Source: CAZTAO01 sp964611645
Lineage (GTDB): Bacteria > Armatimonadota > UBA5829
Direction of reading: 5' to 3'
Length of the DNA stretch: 64,000 nt
NCBI GenBank assembly: GCA_964611645.1
Contig: CAZTAO010000004.1
Coordinates: forward strand, 62,001 to 126,000
Notes under the pieces: generated by a model
The model's input: the letters and a program-made list of their open reading frames with translations, nothing else
Told to the model about the DNA's origin: nothing
Database searches by the model: none
In this document: in pieces, positions 33,553-42,061 of the stretch
Layout of the letters: every line of letters starts with the position of its first letter
How positions within the stretch are numbered: position 1 is the stretch's first letter
Made by a program: the position numbers and the translations under genes

Positions 33553-34905
33553 TTGAGCCGTGTACTTATGAAGAGCATTCGCATTGAACCGGAGACCGTG
33601 TCCAGGGCTGTCAATGCGTGGATAACCATAGATGTTGAGAACGGGTTCCCGGAGCCGAAGAAGACGCTGATTGCCGTGATACTGCGGATCGGCGAAGACA
33701 GCGAGCGGGTGGAACTCACAGAGACTCTGGAGCCGGGAAGCTCCGAGATCGAGTCTATGATCCGGATCGAGGATCCTGAACTCTGGTGGCCTAATGGTTT
33801 CGGTGAGCCGGCGGTCTACCATTGCCTGGCGGGAATGCAGGCAGAGGATTCGGGGGAGTCTGCGGCGGAGTGCAAACTCGTTCTGCGGTCCGTCGGCTTC
33901 GAGCGCCCCGAAGGCGGCAACTGGCCCGTACTTAGCGTGAATGACCGACTGATCTACTACAAAGCAGCGCAGTTCCCGACGCAGTCGGCGCTGCCGGTGG
34001 AGAAGCTTGCAGACATAGCGAGGCGCGCGGGTCTGAATATGATGATCTGCGACGACCCCTCCAAAGAACTCCGCGAAGCCTGCGATGCAAATGGACTGGT
34101 CCTCGCAAAGCCGTCAGATTTGGCTTCAGCGGACGGTTCGATGCCTTCCGCCCTGGCTGCTCCCGCGCCATCCGAACCCGCTGACGAGCAGACCAGCGCC
34201 CTCCGCTGTGCCCATTTCCTCTCCCAGGCAATCCTCCGCCACAAGGCTGCGGGAAGGGTTCCGGGGGTGGTAGTCCCGTCGCTTGCCGATAGCTCGAACC
34301 CCGGCGCTCTGCTGGATGAGTCGGGAAAGGCGAGGGCTTCATTCTATTTCGTGAAGCGGGCGTTGGCGGGCGTGACAGTATCCCTGTTGGAGCGCAAGAG
34401 CGGCGCGCTGCGGGCAAGCGTGGTCAACGACGGCGCCGCCGACTTCGTGGGATCGCTACACCTGGGCATCCTCACGTTCGGCCCGGAGGGCATTGTGGGC
34501 GACAAGGTTGCGGTGGAGGTCCCATCGGGGTCCAAAGTAGCTCCGTGGGAGGTCTTCCCCAACGAGGCAATCGCCGACCCGGCCAAGCAGGGTCTGGTTG
34601 CGGCGCTGTTCTGCGAGGAAAAGCTTGTGTCCAAGGCTCTGTACTTCGAAGCGGGCAAGAACGGCCCCGACTACCCGATCCCCCGAATCTTCGTGCAGCG
34701 GGAAGATGTGTCTGAAAGCAGCGTGAAGCTGACCATCTCGGCCGATGAGTTCGCAAGGTGCGTTGTTATAGAAGACCTGCTGGACGGCGCGACCCTGACC
34801 GACAACTACTTCGATCTCCTACCAGCAGAGCGGCACGAAGTCACAATAGAGAACATCACCCCGGAGGAGTCCGCCCATTTGGGGTTTTGGGTTTCGCCGT
34901 ACTGA
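33553..34905 (+). CDS. GH2 beta-mannosidase-like protein lacking the catalytic core
   Basis: About 450 residues from the TTG at 33553 (GGAGGG 8 bp upstream); ATG at 33568 is the alternative and lacks a ribosome site. Residues ~1-115 are a GH2 Ig-like domain with the hallmark DPELWWPNGFGEPAVYHC. Residues ~125-200 correspond to the first part of the barrel (VNDRLIYYKAAQFPTQSALP, ARRAGLNMMICDD, REACDANGLVLAKP). The next ~40 residues jump directly to the end of the barrel (GKARASFYFVKRALAGVTVS) and the C-terminal sandwich (DNYFDLLPAERHEVTIENI). The strands that carry both catalytic Glu residues are absent, as is the usual N-terminal domain. The frame is clean, so it may be a non-enzymatic binding protein rather than a decaying gene. 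Confidence 0.72.
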   Translation: MSRVLMKSIRIEPETVSRAVNAWITIDVENGFPEPKKTLIAVILRIGEDSERVELTETLEPGSSEIESMIRIEDPELWWPNGFGEPAVYHCLAGMQAEDSGESAAECKLVLRSVGFERPEGGNWPVLSVNDRLIYYKAAQFPTQSALPVEKLADIARRAGLNMMICDDPSKELREACDANGLVLAKPSDLASADGSMPSALAAPAPSEPADEQTSALRCAHFLSQAILRHKAAGRVPGVVVPSLADSSNPGALLDESGKARASFYFVKRALAGVTVSLLERKSGALRASVVNDGAADFVGSLHLGILTFGPEGIVGDKVAVEVPSGSKVAPWEVFPNEAIADPAKQGLVAALFCEEKLVSKALYFEAGKNGPDYPIPRIFVQREDVSESSVKLTISADEFARCVVIEDLLDGATLTDNYFDLLPAERHEVTIENITPEESAHLGFWVSPY

Positions 34906-35051
34906 GTTGCGGGTTCCTGGTTCCGAGTTCCAGGTTCCGATTACGGGGCTTGGGCTGTTTCTATGCCCACCCTGTCACATCTGCCTCGAACATGCGTCTA
35001 GGTAATGTGGGTATGTAAGCTACAGCTAGTAGATAACAGGAGATTTTGTGT

Positions 35052-35795
35052 ATGCGTAGATTTGTTTTGGCCATAGTTCTGGCCCTGGTGATAGTTCTGA
35101 TCAGCGCGCAGGCGTGGGCGGTGACTTCCGCGGATCTGTTGAAGCGGGTCAAGCAGGCTGAGGCCGGGTTCAAGGATTTCAGCGCCGACCTGGCGATAAC
35201 CAACGCGAGCAAGAAGAACGTCGCGGATATGGGCGAGAGGCTCGATGAGATCCTGATGCTGGAGAAAGCCTCTATCAGGTTCATCGCCCCGGACAAGATC
35301 CGCTACGACGGCATCGCCAAAGGCATCAAGGCCACCTACATCCAGAACGGCTACTATAAGCTGATCCTGGCGGCGATGATCCGGCAGAAGATCGATGTCA
35401 AGAACGCGCCCGGCAAGCGGCAGGACACCCTCGACCTCGGCTTCCTCTGCGGCAACCTGTGGAAGGACAACGTGGTTACGGTGCTGGGGACTGACAAAGG
35501 CTTGCTGAAGGTGAAGTTCTGGCCAAGGTTTGGAGGCGACGTCAAGCGCCACGACATGGTCTGGATAGACTATAAGACCCTGCGGGTTATGAGTCGGCAG
35601 AAGTATCTCGGAAGCGGGAAACTCCGGGTCCGAACAGTCTACAGCGACTTCCGCAAACTCACACCCGGTCTTCCGATAGCAGGGGAATCAACCCTGTACG
35701 ATCCGGATGGAGACAAGCTGGGCACCATCAGCTACGAGAACCTCAAGATCAACGCCGGCGTCCCAGCCACCCTGTTTTCGCTGAGCCAGAGGTAG
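35052..35795 (+). CDS. LolA-like outer-membrane lipoprotein carrier family protein
   Basis: 247 residues from the ATG at 35052 (AGGAG about 10 bp upstream; TTG two codons earlier is possible). Signal peptide MRRFVLAIVLALVIVLISAQ cut near AWA. The mature protein reads as a half-barrel LolA/LolB-type fold: LLKRVKQAEAGFKDFSADLA, IRFIAPDKIRYDG, VWIDYKTLRVMSRQKY and SDFRKLTPGLPIAG-ES, as in outer-membrane lipoprotein-sorting proteins and DUF4292-type relatives. It may carry lipids or lipoproteins through the periplasm. Preceded by a GGTTCCGAGTTCCAGGTTCC repeat at ~34.92 kb. Confidence 0.75.
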   Translation: MRRFVLAIVLALVIVLISAQAWAVTSADLLKRVKQAEAGFKDFSADLAITNASKKNVADMGERLDEILMLEKASIRFIAPDKIRYDGIAKGIKATYIQNGYYKLILAAMIRQKIDVKNAPGKRQDTLDLGFLCGNLWKDNVVTVLGTDKGLLKVKFWPRFGGDVKRHDMVWIDYKTLRVMSRQKYLGSGKLRVRTVYSDFRKLTPGLPIAGESTLYDPDGDKLGTISYENLKINAGVPATLFSLSQR

Positions 35796-35813
35796 GGGAG
35801 GAAGGGAATCTTG

Positions 35814-36026
35814 CATCGATGGACAGGATATACAGGATGAAGCTTATTATGCTGCGGGAATGTCGTCTAGCACCAACGCACCGAGTCTAGTCGAATGTCA
35901 ATTCCCGCGGCTCCGTTGTGTGGTTGCGAAAGCTGCGGGAACTCACCGCGTGCAGATTTGGCAGGATGGTGCTAATTGTCGTTCCCGCAGCATAGCAAAT
36001 CCTGTCTATCCTGTTCATCCATGTGA
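35814..36026. repeat. ~213-bp inverted-repeat element (type A, copy 1)
   Basis: The outer arms are GATGGACAGGATATACAGGA (35818 on) and TCCTGTCTATCCTGTTCATC (from ~36000); the next arms TATGCTGCGGGAA (35848-35860) and TTCCCGCAGCATA (35982-35994) match perfectly. The inside (~120 bp) has no ORF. It fills the gap between the LolA-like gene and the GH2 gene. The outer arms reappear at 41.84-42.05 kb around a different interior. Looks like a foldback or MITE-type element. Confidence 0.65.
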
Positions 36027-36095
36027 ATACAGTCCCCCGCGCTTTCCTGATCACCTGCTCCGTGGTATCATGGCTCCATCGCAAAGGGGGCTATC

Positions 36096-38969
36096 ATGCT
36101 GCTTCAACGGATCGCTGTGTTGTTAGTCATCGCTGGTGTCCTGACGGGAGTTTCGGCCTCGGCACAGGTCATCCCCAAAGACCACGTTTGCCTCAATGGC
36201 ATCTGGGAGTTTCAGCCTCAGAAAGAATACGCCAAGCCGGACAAGTTCGATGAGAAGATCATGGTCCCAAGCTACTGGAACCATCCCGAGCTGTGGGCCA
36301 AGCCTGCTGAGTGGCGGACCATGCCCTGCGGCTGGTTCCGGCGAACGGTTGACGTGCCCAAGGCCTGGCAGGGGCAGCGGATATTCATCAAGTTCGAGCG
36401 TATCCACATGACCGGCCAGATCTTCTGGAACGGCCGCCACATCGCCAACCACTGGGACTCCACCAACCCTTGCACGGTCGACGTTACGCAGTTTGTTAAG
36501 TGGGGCGAGGCCAACGAACTGGTGGTCGGAGTGCGGCAGGACCTGGCCCAGTTTGGCGACCTGACCGCCGAGCTTAATACCGAGGTCGAAGGCGCGGGGT
36601 TCTTCAAGGTGGGAAACACCCGCAGCACCGACCCTCGCACCGTGATCCCGTTTGGAATGATGATCATCGAGAATTACAAGCAGCCGGGCCTTGCCCGCGA
36701 TGTCTGGCTGATCCACAAGCCGGCTGTGTATGTGGACAACGTGTTCGTGCGAACATCCGTGCGCAACAAGAAGCTGACGGTGGATTACGAAGTCCGCAAT
36801 ACACTGCCGACCAGTCAGAGTGTGACCCTTAGGGGCGCGGTTGCGCCGTGGAAAGGCGGAGCCGTCAGTGTGCGCAACGCGGACAAGACCGTTGTGGTTC
36901 CGGCGAGCGGCGTGGCGAAAATCACCGTCACAACCCCCTGGAAAAACCCTCGCCTGTGGTCGCCGGATGACCCATATCTCTACAACCTTCAGACCAAGCT
37001 CTTCGTGAAGAATTCGCCGATATCGGAGGTCTCAGACCAGCGGTTCGGGTTCCGGGAAGTCTGGACCAAAGGCCGGTTCATTTTCCTCAACGGTTACCGG
37101 CTCAACCTCAGAGGCGACCACGTCAACCTGCCCGCAGTCACCGGCCACTGCCTCTGGGACCCTGCGGCGTTTCGCGAGTACTGCAAGCTGTGGAAAGACC
37201 TCAACGTCAACTCCTTCCGCTCCCAGACCCATTCTATCTCGCTGCCTATGATCGATGTCTGCGATGAGGAGGGCATACTGCTGATCGAGGAGTCCGGTAT
37301 CAACGGCTCCTGCGGCAACTATGCCACCGACCTGCCCGAGTTCTGGGACCTCTCCGTGCGGCACCTGCGGGCTATGGTCCGCGAGGAGCGCAACCACCCT
37401 TCGATCATAGTCTGGAGCACGGACAACGAGCTGGGCGCGTTCCTGCAGGGCAATTGGGGCAATATGGTCAAGCTCTCAAAGGCCATCAGAGACAACGACA
37501 ACACCCGCATAGTCTGGCACGACGGCTTCGCATATCCGTTTGGAGACTACTTCCACGGGGCCAAGGGAGATACCGACGCCCTGTGCCTGCACTACCCGCA
37601 CGGCGAGTTCTGGGGGGTCTACTACAACTTCCCGGAGGCGGCGTATTGGGTGAAAAACCGGTATGACAAACACGGCGGCTTCGGGCCGGACATACCGATA
37701 GGCCACACTGAGTACGCCCTGATAGATACTATGGCAGCCTGGGATTTTGGCAGCAGGCAGTTCGACAAGGCGTGGCCTACCGCTCCGCTTGCCGGGACCC
37801 GCGCGGACAACAGCCACGACTGGGCGGACCACTACCAGATGCTCAGTTACTCCGTCCGAGGCAGCCGCTATTCAGACGTTGCCTATCTCGCTCCGTACAC
37901 GGTGGCGCAGCACTACGTGGAGCAGGCCGGCGGCAGCAACAACCAGCTCAACTTCCTCGAAATGCAGCACGACGACTGGGCCACCCCCGGGATGAAGTTC
38001 GTTAACCTATACAAACCGTATGTCAATATCTACGACCGCACAAAGCCGGTCTACCTGATGCGAGAGAACGTTCAGCCCCTCGTTCGGGCGTACCACCCGC
38101 TCCTGTGCTTCGCCAAGGAGTACAACACTCGGTTCTGGGGCGGGGAGAAGGTAACCAAGACCTTCGTAGCATTCAACGACCTCTACCGCCCAAGCAAGAT
38201 TACTCTCTCGGTGAGCGTGGTTGATGAGGCCGGGAAGACGGTGAACAAAGTAGTGAAGCCGCTTTCGATACCGGTCGGCGGGCATATCGAGGTACCGGTC
38301 ACCCTGAAGATGCCGCATTCGGAGGGCGTGACCAGGGGGAAGATGGTGGTGAGACTGGAAAGCAGCGCGGGGAAGGCGTACGTAGAAGAAGTCCCCATCA
38401 CAGTGTACAAACCGTTCGACGCGCCAGGGATCAAGGCATTCGACCCGACGTCATCGCCCGCCGGCGGGACATGCGTGGTTGAAGAAGACGGGCTTGTGAA
38501 GCTAACCGACGCTGACATCACCGCCATCAAAGACTTCGCCACAAACGGCGGCACGGCGGTAATCCTGGCGCAATCAGACGCCAAGCGCTTCAACGAGGTC
38601 TTCGGCCAGTGGGTAGCTTTGGAAGATTGGATAACCCCCAAACCCTTCGAGAAAGACCCCGTCCCCACAACCATAGCCCACATAGTAGACCCAACCGACC
38701 CGATAACCAAGGATATGAAGTCCGAGGACGTCCGGTTCTGGGCAGGCGACCACGCGGTGGCCATTTACGGGATGGAGGTCAAGCCGGACACCGGTGCAAA
38801 GAGCCTGGTAATCTGTAACAGAGCCTCCAACGCCGCGCAGAAAGGCCTGCTGGTAAGAATCCCGACAGGCAAAGGCCAGATCTACCTATGCCAGATGCTC
38901 ATCCCCTCGCACATCAAAGCAGAGCCAACCGCGAGGCTGCTGCTTTCGAGGCTTGTGGGCAAGAATTAG
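36096..38969 (+). CDS. Secreted glycoside hydrolase family 2 enzyme (beta-galactosidase/glucuronidase-like)
   Basis: 957 residues with a signal peptide ending near SASA (residue ~23). Domain order: sugar-binding sandwich (LNGIWEFQPQKEYAKPD; IMVPSYWNHPE), Ig-like domain (NPRLWSPDDPYLYNLQTKL), TIM barrel starting FIFLNGYRLNLRGDHVNLPA. The acid/base candidate is Glu445 in HPSIIVWSTDNELG and the nucleophile candidate Glu539 in IGHTEYALIDT. The last ~200 residues add beta domains and a GATase-like piece (ADITAIKDFATNGGTAVILA). It would cleave beta-linked sugars outside the cytoplasm. ATG has GGGGG upstream. Together with the catalytically empty GH2-like gene 1.2 kb upstream it may form a functional group. 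Confidence 0.88.
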   Translation: MLLQRIAVLLVIAGVLTGVSASAQVIPKDHVCLNGIWEFQPQKEYAKPDKFDEKIMVPSYWNHPELWAKPAEWRTMPCGWFRRTVDVPKAWQGQRIFIKFERIHMTGQIFWNGRHIANHWDSTNPCTVDVTQFVKWGEANELVVGVRQDLAQFGDLTAELNTEVEGAGFFKVGNTRSTDPRTVIPFGMMIIENYKQPGLARDVWLIHKPAVYVDNVFVRTSVRNKKLTVDYEVRNTLPTSQSVTLRGAVAPWKGGAVSVRNADKTVVVPASGVAKITVTTPWKNPRLWSPDDPYLYNLQTKLFVKNSPISEVSDQRFGFREVWTKGRFIFLNGYRLNLRGDHVNLPAVTGHCLWDPAAFREYCKLWKDLNVNSFRSQTHSISLPMIDVCDEEGILLIEESGINGSCGNYATDLPEFWDLSVRHLRAMVREERNHPSIIVWSTDNELGAFLQGNWGNMVKLSKAIRDNDNTRIVWHDGFAYPFGDYFHGAKGDTDALCLHYPHGEFWGVYYNFPEAAYWVKNRYDKHGGFGPDIPIGHTEYALIDTMAAWDFGSRQFDKAWPTAPLAGTRADNSHDWADHYQMLSYSVRGSRYSDVAYLAPYTVAQHYVEQAGGSNNQLNFLEMQHDDWATPGMKFVNLYKPYVNIYDRTKPVYLMRENVQPLVRAYHPLLCFAKEYNTRFWGGEKVTKTFVAFNDLYRPSKITLSVSVVDEAGKTVNKVVKPLSIPVGGHIEVPVTLKMPHSEGVTRGKMVVRLESSAGKAYVEEVPITVYKPFDAPGIKAFDPTSSPAGGTCVVEEDGLVKLTDADITAIKDFATNGGTAVILAQSDAKRFNEVFGQWVALEDWITPKPFEKDPVPTTIAHIVDPTDPITKDMKSEDVRFWAGDHAVAIYGMEVKPDTGAKSLVICNRASNAAQKGLLVRIPTGKGQIYLCQMLIPSHIKAEPTARLLLSRLVGKN

Positions 38970-39110
38970 CCGGGGCGATTCCTCACAGTTTGACGTCAAG
39001 GCCGGGGCTGCGGAACTATGTGGCTCCGGCATACGTCAACGCAAGTAGCAATCCGGTGGGTTCTCCCACAGCCGGCAGTGGTTCCGGCGCTTGGGAGATA
39101 AGGTGAGGAA

Positions 39111-39692
39111 ATGAAGCATTGCCCAAAATGCAACTACCCGAACCCCGACAGTCGAGAGGTCTGCTTCGACTGCCACACCTCGCTGGACTCCCGGCCCGTC
39201 CTGGACAGCGAGACCGGCCTCTTCGGCTACCCCGAAGGAACCGTGCTGTGCAAGCGCTGCTTCGCCCCGGCCGTTCGCGATGACCACGAGACCCCCCTCT
39301 GCGCCGCCTGTCGCAAGAACCTCACCAGATATCGTGTTCCCGCGTGGGCGCTGGCCTGCTGCGCGGTGGTGGGGCTGATGATGGTATACTCTCTGATACT
39401 GCTGCCGGGCAGTATGAAGCCGGTTGTCCTGTTCGAAAAGGGCCGCAGGGCCGAGAGCGTAAGGGACTTCCAGACCGCCGTTGCGCAGTATCGCCTGGTG
39501 CAGCAGCGTTTTCCGAAGTCCACGACCGTTCTCGGCAGGATCGGCATCTGCCAGTGCAAAATGCAGGACGTGGCGGGGGCAGTGGATACCCTGCAGCAGC
39601 TCAACGGCAAGGGGGTCACGCCGGGGCTGATGAGTGAACTCGAATCAGCGGCGCAGAACCTGCCGGGAGTCAGCGTCAGGAGGCAGGAATAA
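39111..39692 (+). CDS. Zinc-ribbon membrane protein with TPR-like tail
   Basis: 193 residues. Two CxxC pairs make an N-terminal zinc ribbon (CPKC...CFDC), and a second set follows (CKRC...CAAC), so two small zinc fingers. A membrane segment lies at ~80-100 (WALACCAVVGLMMVYSLILL). The rest (RDFQTAVAQYRLVQQRFPKS and on) looks like two TPR helices pairs outside the membrane. ATG with GGTGAGGAA upstream. Its stop shares a base with the start of the metalloprotease-like gene (TAATG), so the two products are made together. No specific function known. Confidence 0.72.
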   Translation: MKHCPKCNYPNPDSREVCFDCHTSLDSRPVLDSETGLFGYPEGTVLCKRCFAPAVRDDHETPLCAACRKNLTRYRVPAWALACCAVVGLMMVYSLILLPGSMKPVVLFEKGRRAESVRDFQTAVAQYRLVQQRFPKSTTVLGRIGICQCKMQDVAGAVDTLQQLNGKGVTPGLMSELESAAQNLPGVSVRRQE

Positions 39693-40225
39693 TGCTGTTC
39701 ATACCGGCCTCCATTGCCCTGCTGCTCTCGTTCCCGGGGGTGATAGTCCACGAGATGGCCCACGAGCTTTTCTGCCGCATATTCGGGGTCGCTGTGTTGG
39801 ATGTCTGCTACTTCCGGTTCGGAAACCCCGCGGGCTACGTGGTCCACGAGGTCCCGCGCAACACCTACCAGCACATAATGATCGCTCTCGGGCCACTGCT
39901 GGTGAATACCATTGTGGGAGCGGTGATCGCGGCCCCGGCGGTTGTTCCGGTGTTCCAGTTCCGGTCCGCCTCGGTGATGGACTACGTGCTGGTGTGGCTG
40001 GGAGTAACCATCGCAATGCACTCGTTTCCCAGCACAGCGGACGCCAAGAGCATCTGGGCCGGGCTGTGGAAGAGGAGAGCGCCGATACTCGCGCGGGTAG
40101 CAGGTACGCCGATCGTGCTGCTTATCTACATAGGGGCGTTTGGCTCAATCTTCTGGCTGGATCTGGTCTACGGCATAGCGGTGGTGTGGGTGCTTCCCAA
40201 ACTGTTTGTGTCGTTCTTCGCGTAG
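39692..40225 (+). CDS. Putative membrane zinc metalloprotease (HExxH)
   Basis: 177 residues with 4 or so membrane segments. The first helix ends in VIVHEMAHELFCRIFG, an HExxH zinc-binding motif placed at a membrane edge; the later ALGPLLVNTIVGAV and AMHSFPSTADAKSIW resemble the NPxxG-like and Asp-containing regions of small M50/DUF3267-type proteases. The third zinc ligand is likely the Asp in PSTADAKS. It may be an intramembrane or membrane-anchored protease. Coupled to the zinc-ribbon protein, which could be its regulator or substrate (inference). Confidence 0.68.
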   Translation: MLFIPASIALLLSFPGVIVHEMAHELFCRIFGVAVLDVCYFRFGNPAGYVVHEVPRNTYQHIMIALGPLLVNTIVGAVIAAPAVVPVFQFRSASVMDYVLVWLGVTIAMHSFPSTADAKSIWAGLWKRRAPILARVAGTPIVLLIYIGAFGSIFWLDLVYGIAVVWVLPKLFVSFFA

Positions 40226-40234
40226 CGATTCGCG

Positions 40235-40696
40235 CTAGCTCAGGTCCGGGCGGGGGCTGGCTGTTGTGCGAAAGCTGATGAACTGGTTGCCTTTGTGCCT
40301 GAGCCAGCCCTCGTCACCCTCTGAAACGGAGGCGTAGTCGTCCATCGACACCGTGAACTCCATCCGCTTGCCCTCAACGTCGATCTCAAGGAAGCAGCTA
40401 ATCTCCTGCATGACCGGGCCAATGGGCCTGCGCAGTACCCGCGACAGGAAGTTCGCGACAGCCTCCCACGCGCGCTCTTGCAGGTAAGTGCCCCCGTAGA
40501 ACTCCTCATATTCAGAATCTACCAGGGAATCTGTCAGGATACTGCACCTGTCGAACTTGCGGGCAATCCTTGCCTGGATGGTGCGCGTTGGGGCAATTAC
40601 CCGACCGAAGAGGTAGTAGTAAGCCAGGTAGCCGCACAACGCGAGCGTGACAATGAACATCACTGTGACAAGAAGATCGTCCAGCGCTCCACTCAC
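40235..40696 (-). CDS. DUF2500-like membrane protein (copy 2)
   Basis: 153 residues, GTG start at 40696 overlapping the upstream stop (GTGA). One membrane helix near residues 8-30 (VTVMFIVTLALCGYLAYYYL), then a soluble beta domain ending SEGDEGWLRHKGNQFISFRT, which fits the DUF2500 pattern G-D-x-G-x-L-x-x-K-G-x-x-x-x-S-F. Paralog of the gene just upstream in the same operon. Function unknown. Confidence 0.65.
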   Translation of the reverse strand: MSGALDDLLVTVMFIVTLALCGYLAYYYLFGRVIAPTRTIQARIARKFDRCSILTDSLVDSEYEEFYGGTYLQERAWEAVANFLSRVLRRPIGPVMQEISCFLEIDVEGKRMEFTVSMDDYASVSEGDEGWLRHKGNQFISFRTTASPRPDLS

Positions 40697-41250
40697 TGCA
40701 GCATCACCCCGCTGGTTCTGAAGCTGACCAGTTTGGTGCCTTTGTAGGTAAGCACGCCTTCGTCTCCGACCGAGAGGGAGCCGTAGACATCCTCCGGCAC
40801 AGCGAACTCCACCAGCCCGCCGCCGATCTGAAACTCCACCACGTAGTCCCAGCTTTCAAGTGTGCTGCCCGCCGGGCCGGGGAAGAACCGGGCTATCACA
40901 CGCTGCATCCACTCCCAGGTCTTGCTGTATTGCAGCCTGTCGGGAACCTCTATCCCCTGGTGGTGTTGGGTCTTGAAGTATACTCGCGCCCGGGCCGTCT
41001 TGCTGGGGCCAATTAACCTGCCAAGGTAGAAATACCAGGCAAGGTAGATGCAAATGGCAATGAAGCCGATGGCGAGGTAGATGCCGAATGCGACCACGAA
41101 GCATCCAACCACGGTGGTGGTGAACTCAGTCCACCAAGGGACATAGTACTCCGGAACACAGCCCCAGGCAACGCCCATGGCGATGAGTATGCCCGCGCCA
41201 ATCTGAATGTACATCCAGGCGTAGTCTTCGGGTTTGCGTCCGCGGAACAC
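40693..41250 (-). CDS. DUF2500-like membrane protein (copy 1)
   Basis: 185 residues, GTG start at 41250, two bases after the NuoE-like stop and with a GAGGCG ribosome site inside that gene's end. Two membrane helices (IQIGAGILIAMGVAWGCV and GCFVVAFGIYLAIGFIAICI) precede the same soluble domain as its neighbour, ending SVGDEGVLTYKGTKLVSFRT. The pair looks like a tandem duplication with one extra helix in this copy. Function unknown. Confidence 0.65.
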   Translation of the reverse strand: MFRGRKPEDYAWMYIQIGAGILIAMGVAWGCVPEYYVPWWTEFTTTVVGCFVVAFGIYLAIGFIAICIYLAWYFYLGRLIGPSKTARARVYFKTQHHQGIEVPDRLQYSKTWEWMQRVIARFFPGPAGSTLESWDYVVEFQIGGGLVEFAVPEDVYGSLSVGDEGVLTYKGTKLVSFRTSGVMLQ

Positions 41251-41252
41251 TC

Positions 41253-41735
41253 TTACGCCTCGTATTCGGCGAGGATCCCGTTTACCTGTTTGGCTTCCAC
41301 GCGGGCGTAGACCTTGTCATCAACCACCATCACCGGCGCCAGCCCACAGGCCCCTATGCAGCGGGTCTCATCGAGTGTGAACAGCATGTCCTCGGTAGTG
41401 TCGCCAACCTTGACTCCCAGCTTTTCTTCCACTGCCTCAAGTATCTGGGCCGCGCCGCGAATGTAGCATGCGGTCCCCATGCACACCGATATCCGGTGCT
41501 TGCCCTGGGGGTTTAGCTTGAAGTAACCGTAGAAAGTGGCGACCCCGAATATCTCCGCCGCCGGGACCAGAGTTACCTGGGCGATGTGCTCCATCAACTC
41601 CGGGTACAGGTAGCCATATTTCTCCTGTGCAAAGTGCAGTATAGCTATCAACTGGGACTGCGGGTGCTCCGGGTCCAGCACGCTCTTTATGTATTCGGTG
41701 ACTTCCTCGTACTTGTTCTCGCAGCAACAACTCAT
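41253..41735 (-). CDS. NuoE-type [2Fe-2S] thioredoxin-like subunit
   Basis: 160 residues, full length for NuoE/HndA/HoxE. The four cluster ligands are present as C-x4-C (SVCMGTACYIRG) and C-x3-C (RCIGACGLAPVMVV). The N-terminal helical part HPQSQLIAILHFAQEKYGYL-YPELMEHIA is typical. It normally passes electrons together with NuoF in complex I or in an NAD-linked hydrogenase or formate dehydrogenase, but no NuoF/NuoG or hydrogenase gene is adjacent; two DUF2500-like genes follow it instead. Start ATG at 41735. Confidence 0.9.
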   Translation of the reverse strand: MSCCCENKYEEVTEYIKSVLDPEHPQSQLIAILHFAQEKYGYLYPELMEHIAQVTLVPAAEIFGVATFYGYFKLNPQGKHRISVCMGTACYIRGAAQILEAVEEKLGVKVGDTTEDMLFTLDETRCIGACGLAPVMVVDDKVYARVEAKQVNGILAEYEA

Positions 41736-41837
41736 ATCTTTCAGCCTTTCCAGTCAACTCTCCGCCAACTCCGGCGCCTATACATATTACCCCACCAGAG
41801 CCATACACGCAATCACGAAAGCACGAAGCAGTTGGTA

Positions 41838-42050
41838 ACATGGATGGACAGGATGATCAGGATGGGGAAGATGATTACAAACAGGCTGTGCAGTCCTCGC
41901 TAGAAACTCCCTCTCCCCGGCCCCGCGGGGAGAGGGTTGGGGTGAGGGGCATGCACAATCCAGCGAGTACAACACTCATCGATATTGAACTGTTACGTGC
42001 AAACAGCAAACAGCAAATCCTGTATATCCTGTGTATCCATGTTCGTTTCG
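41838..42050. repeat. ~210-bp inverted-repeat element (type A, copy 2)
   Basis: Arms CATGGATGGACAGGATGATC (41838 on) and CCTGTATATCCTGTGTATCC (from ~42017) are the same family as the element at 35.8 kb, but the interior differs and itself holds a CCCTCTCCCCGGCCCC palindrome (41908-41945). It fills most of the gap 41736-42061, in which I see no gene. Confidence 0.6.
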
Positions 42051-42061
42051 TGTCTTCCTGA

